A stretch of 64,000 nucleotides of DNA from Rosellinia necatrix (Eukaryota > Ascomycota > Sordariomycetes > Xylariales > Xylariaceae), in contig JAGYVD010000003.1 of the NCBI GenBank assembly GCA_021209875.1, positions 806,001 to 870,000 of the forward strand. Reading direction: 5' to 3'. Shown in pieces: positions 60,104 through 64,000 of the stretch. Position 1 is the stretch's first letter, and every line of letters starts with the position of its first letter. The notes under the pieces are model-generated. The model worked only from the letters and a program-made list of their open reading frames with translations, was not told the origin of the DNA and searched no databases. The position numbers were made by a program, and so were the translations under genes.

Positions 60104-62061
60104 GCGCTGCATCGCGCTGACTACCTACCCGCCTACTTATTGTTTGAATTCCGACGAGAACTTACTGTACTACACTAGTGCAAAACCTTAGACATAAGTC
60201 ATGCTGTTGAGACTGATGGCTCCATAACATTATTATGATCCTAGGTATGTATGCAGTGCCCATCAACAATCGGTGGCTCGAGGTACATGACACTAAAGAA
60301 CGCGTGGTCAGCATGGATTAACTAGCATTGGATCTCCACCAAGGGGGATGGTTCGCGGCCCCTTTTCTGTAGGCATGAGCTTGTCGCAGAATAGGCGATG
60401 CCGTGCCAAAGTGGACTAGCCTTGACGTGGCTGCGATTTTACGTCCCTATACGTCTTGCTTGTCGTAGGCTACTAAGCGGATTATCGGCCCACACCCGTA
60501 ATAAGGCCACAAATCTCGTGAAGTGTGACAAATTTGGGTCTTGCTCGTGGCTTTCCTATGTAGTGTATGTAGCTAATATGTATCAGGATGAAGGGCCGGT
60601 ATGTTGTGAGGGATGGAAGGCAGGGATCCCACGCACAGGGGTAGACGGGTAGCGTTCCGAGGTAGATTCTCCAATTGAAGAAGCTACTGTATTGTACTGT
60701 GTTGACTCCTAGCTTATGCCACGAGCACCGTACAGGGGCTATTGTCTCCTTGATCTGTGGTGCGGTGGTGTACCTGCTTCTGATATCGCCTGTCTATGGA
60801 TAAATGTGATAAAACTGACTATCCGGCAGCAGCTCGACACGGCCTCGTTAAGCGATGTAGCTAGGTTTGAGAGAAAAAAAAATCGTAAGCGAATCCAGAC
60901 TCATTACAGTCCGGATCCCGGCTCAAGGGGAGGTTGCTTGTCAGGTCCCCGGAGAGTCAGGGAACCCTATAGTTCAATCCCGTGATGAGTGGGCAACGCT
61001 GTAGTGTACATTCCCAAAATTTCCCGTCCTATATACATATATGTACTGTAGACCTGGTGTTCCTAACAGCAGCGATACCAGTGTACTAAGCTCTTACATC
61101 TTCGTCATAACGCTCGCTTTGACGCGGGTGAGTGCCATCATGGAACGGCTATCGTGGGTCCTTTTGGACACGATGGTGCAATGGGACCTTGCATGAGCAC
61201 AGACATTTGCCAAGATATTCGGGGAACTGATTTTCCATGAATTCTCATACTACCTACCTACAACAGCACACACTGAGCACATTTGATAGTTTGTAAATGG
61301 TTGGAATACCGCCGAGGCCGATCTACCTAACGGTAGCTATACACTAGCCCGGAAGAACACGTTTGTGAACAAGGAATGTTCCGTGGCCACGGGCCTGGCC
61401 CCGTCCATATATAATTATGGCCTACTACAATATAGAACTTCAGAACGCGCATATCGTAGCGTTTGCATACCGAGGTATACTTAGGTTTCATTGAGGTACA
61501 GGTAGTAGTGAATTCTTGAGAGCCGATTGGCATATTTGAACCATCTCGGTTCATTGAACCGAGCCGCGCTGCCCTCTTGCAGCGGGCGATGCATCTCAAT
61601 ACTGGTTGCACACCCGTGTGATATAGGTCCCGCAGCGGCTCGACGCGTAATAATTTGATTCGGATAAAATGTATAATGGTAGTTCGGCTTAGTTTCGTTC
61701 TGGTGCCAGTCCCGGTTTTACGTGAGGCCTTACTAGAGATGTCTAATTGTATACTATAGAATGTAGTTGCTGTTCACGCCCTGCTACTATGTGTAATAAT
61801 TCGTGGTATTGGGCAAGAGGCGCCTATTACAGTAGATTGCCGTCCTGTGCATATTCGCGTTTGTAAGTAGTTTGCTGCCTCCCCAACATGTCAACGTCTT
61901 GGCATATGACCAGGGGCAGAACCGAGATCTCGCCACTTACCAGCCTAGGCTGGAGATCTTCACGGCTTCAAATTTATATCTATTAGAAAAACTCTTGTCC
62001 GCCCTCGTCATCTTCGTCATCGAAAACCCTGTCTCCTATACTCAAGATCTCATATCACACG
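60104..62061. other. Intergenic region
   Basis: Nearly 2 kb without supported genes; open frames reach only about 95 codons. The tRNA-B-box-like string near 60972-60982 has no matching A box or stems. The promoter of the membrane-protein gene must lie at the right end. Confidence 0.5.
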
Positions 62062-63516
62062 ATGGACCTAATACCATACCTCCCCAAAGAACAGCAAGAG
62101 TTACTTCTTGCTGGTCCTGCTCTCGCGCCGCCTAATGGAACAATCGCCAATTTCGAAAATCCGCCTAATAAGAACGAAATTGCCCATGCGACCTTCGTCA
62201 TCTGTATATTCTTCGCCACTTTCAGTTTTCTCGTGCGCATGTACGCTAGATTGGTGGGATTAAGGGCAGCGAAGCTTGAAGATGGCAAGTACAATATCAG
62301 TGCGCGTGGGAAGCTTTCTCGAGTCAGTGACTAACTCGATTTTAGGCCTTACATTCGTGGCCTACGTACGTCAGCATACCCCGACAATAACAAGTGTATA
62401 TTGACATCTCTTCCCTAGGCAACCTTCATCGGCTACATATACTGTTGCTATCGCTTAATGGCCGAATATGGGTATTTCATACATCAATGGGATCTTCATC
62501 TTGGTGATCTTATCGAAATTACCTATGTAGGATGCATTCTGATTTTGAAGTGTCATGTTCACATAAACTAAATCGCTACAGATCCTTCAAATCGGCGGTG
62601 TTCTATATTCGGTTACGCTTCCATTGCTGAAGGCTTCGATCTTGCTAGAATGGACACGGCTTTTCGTGCCTCAGGGAACACGCAACCTCTTCTGGTGGCT
62701 CTGCGTCATCCTATCAGGAATCCAGCTCTCTTTTCTCGTCGCATCAGTCTTCGCCCTGTCCTTTGCATGCATCCCATATGAAAAGATTTGGGATTTTACT
62801 GTTGCTGGGACTTGTATTAAGAAATCCGAGCTCGAAATTGCATCAGCCGCGATCCACTTCACTTCCGACCTCGTTATCCTCGTTCTTCCACAACGAGTTA
62901 TTTGGTCTTTGCACATGACCTTGAGGAAGAAAGTTGGCGTCTCGGTTATCTTCTCGCTAGGTGTATTGTAAGTGCCTAATAAGGGGCATAATGCTTATGC
63001 ATCACTAACTCGAGTACAAATAGGGCGTGCCTATCTGCGATCTTACGATTAGTCTCCACGATTGAATACTCGACGTCAGACGATGTCACTTACGCTGTAT
63101 CTGCTGTAGTTCTTTGGGCTCTGGCAGAAATGACGTGCGGTTTTATCGTTCTTGGCATGCCCACAGCACCAAAAGTCCTTCTCGAGACAGGACTCATAAA
63201 CAAAATCAAGTCATCTTTCAGGTCCTGGAGTGGAAGCAGACCTGGCGAGCTGAAGAGCACGGGATTATCTGACACACCCAAGTCATCGAACACCGTGCAG
63301 TCATACCGGAAGATTGACGACAGGGGCGTTCCTCTCCAAACTCTGAAGAGCGTAGACGGTTCAGAATCAACGGAACGCCTCCGTGACCTTGCGACCAGGC
63401 CCGAAAATTCTATTATTCGCACAACGCACCTGAGTACAACGGAAGATTACGACTATGGACGCCAGGTACAATACGACCAGCTTCAACGACAACACCCCTG
63501 GTGTGCGAAAGAATAA
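62062..63516 (+). CDS. Seven-helix integral membrane protein, fungal rhodopsin-domain (SAT4/PTH11-like) family
   Basis: Five exons, 62062-62284, 62346-62365, 62419-62526, 62582-62967 and 63024-63516, give 409 residues. Seven hydrophobic segments fill about 45-285: ATFVICIFFATFSFLVRMYA, GLTFVAYATFIGYIYCCY, GGVLYSVTLPLLKASILLEW, LFWWLCVILSGIQLSFLVAS, ASAAIHFTSDLVILVLP, VSVIFSLGVLACLSAI and AVSAVVLWALAEMTCGFIV. The pattern LPLLKASILLEWTRLFVP and DLVILVLPQ match the family. A hydrophilic tail rich in Ser/Thr follows. No CFEM domain is present. The first intron is GC-AG (donor GATG/GCAAGT), needed to keep the frame, and exon 2 has only 20 nt. The family has no fixed biochemical role; some members sense surfaces or act in signalling. 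It may simply border the polyketide locus. Confidence 0.85.
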
Positions 63517-64000
63517 ACTGGCCTCCAGGCCCTCATCACCGGCCATGTCGGTGCTGTATAGATTATTCTCCATGCGCCTACACATTCACCAGGGCGGCAA
63601 TTTACGAGTTCATGTTCCGGGCAAAATGGCGTTAAAAAACTACAACCTCAAGGGAGGACTCTAGGGAAAAGCAGGCGTGATACTATTCAAACTCAGCACT
63701 TTGTGGTGTCTGTATTCATACCCATAAGATACCAATAGTTATTAAAGTAATAGGAATACATAGTTATTGAAGGAATTAATCGAAAGATTGAAATTCACCT
63801 CACAAAAGTTTGCGGATATTCCCGTGAGCCGTTTGGATCTAAAAGAGCCCTTATTGTTCCATCGCAATCTCGGTACGTTATAGATACTATAGCGTTGCCT
63901 TTAAGAATCCTTCGAACCCAAATCTATGGTACCGCACGAACACCTTGGGGAGACGCAACTCACCATGCCCTAGAACAATCTCAATGTTGGTCTAATGCAG
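63517..64000. other. 3' flank of the membrane-protein gene
   Basis: A plus-strand open frame (63455-63664) overlaps the end of the membrane-protein gene in another frame and could be an alternative 3' exon, but has no motif. The rest is AT-rich and shows nothing supported. Confidence 0.4.

Noticed and set aside
60950..60990. Possible tRNA T-loop sequence
   Set aside because: No D arm or anticodon stem can be drawn upstream.

Overview
The window is nuclear DNA of a filamentous ascomycete (Pezizomycotina, most likely a sordariomycete; the class is inferred). This rests on short GT-AG introns of about 45-200 nt with CTAAC/CTGAC-type branch sites, typical fungal proteins (HSM3-domain, LsdA-like, Zn2Cys6 regulators, rhodopsin-domain membrane protein) and a multi-intron highly reducing polyketide synthase. 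I found 17 protein-coding genes and no convincing tRNA, rRNA, transposon or CRISPR. Exon joins were worked out by reading frame, splice consensus and recalled family motifs; no search was run.

The left and middle part (1-39 kb) is mostly housekeeping. It holds a PHO84-type phosphate transporter, a flavocytochrome b2-type L-lactate dehydrogenase, a Rab-type GTPase with a long Gln/Asn-rich insert, an AFG2/DRG1-like double AAA ATPase whose frame is broken twice, a putative mitochondrial protein with a serine run, a SEC4/Rab8 GTPase, an HSM3/PSMD5-like proteasome chaperone, an ARCA-type Zn2Cys6 regulator, the SEC7 Arf-GEF, the pyruvate dehydrogenase E2 subunit and a microbial-type PARG. SEC4, SEC7 and the Rab all act in vesicle traffic, but they are scattered and need not be co-regulated.

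The right part (40-64 kb) looks accessory. It has a Zn2Cys6 regulator, a 2-oxoglutarate/Fe(II) oxygenase, a frame-broken LsdA/Rds1-like secreted protein, a 2614-residue highly reducing PKS (KS-AT-DH-MT-ER-KR-ACP, all catalytic motifs present, no release domain), a divergently transcribed FSH1-type serine hydrolase and a rhodopsin-domain membrane protein. The PKS and hydrolase share a 1.86-kb intergenic region containing a 13-bp perfect inverted repeat. The simplest reading is a small polyketide locus in which the trans-acting hydrolase releases the ACP-bound chain, as LovG does for LovB. Which of the other neighbours belong to it is inference.

Long gene-poor stretches (22.9-28.0, 8.8-10.7, 16.9-19.6, 46.4-48.5, 57.2-59.1 and 60.1-62.1 kb) contain microsatellites, homopolymer tracts and, between 17.5 and 19.5 kb, a striking density of TACCTA/TAGGTA words.
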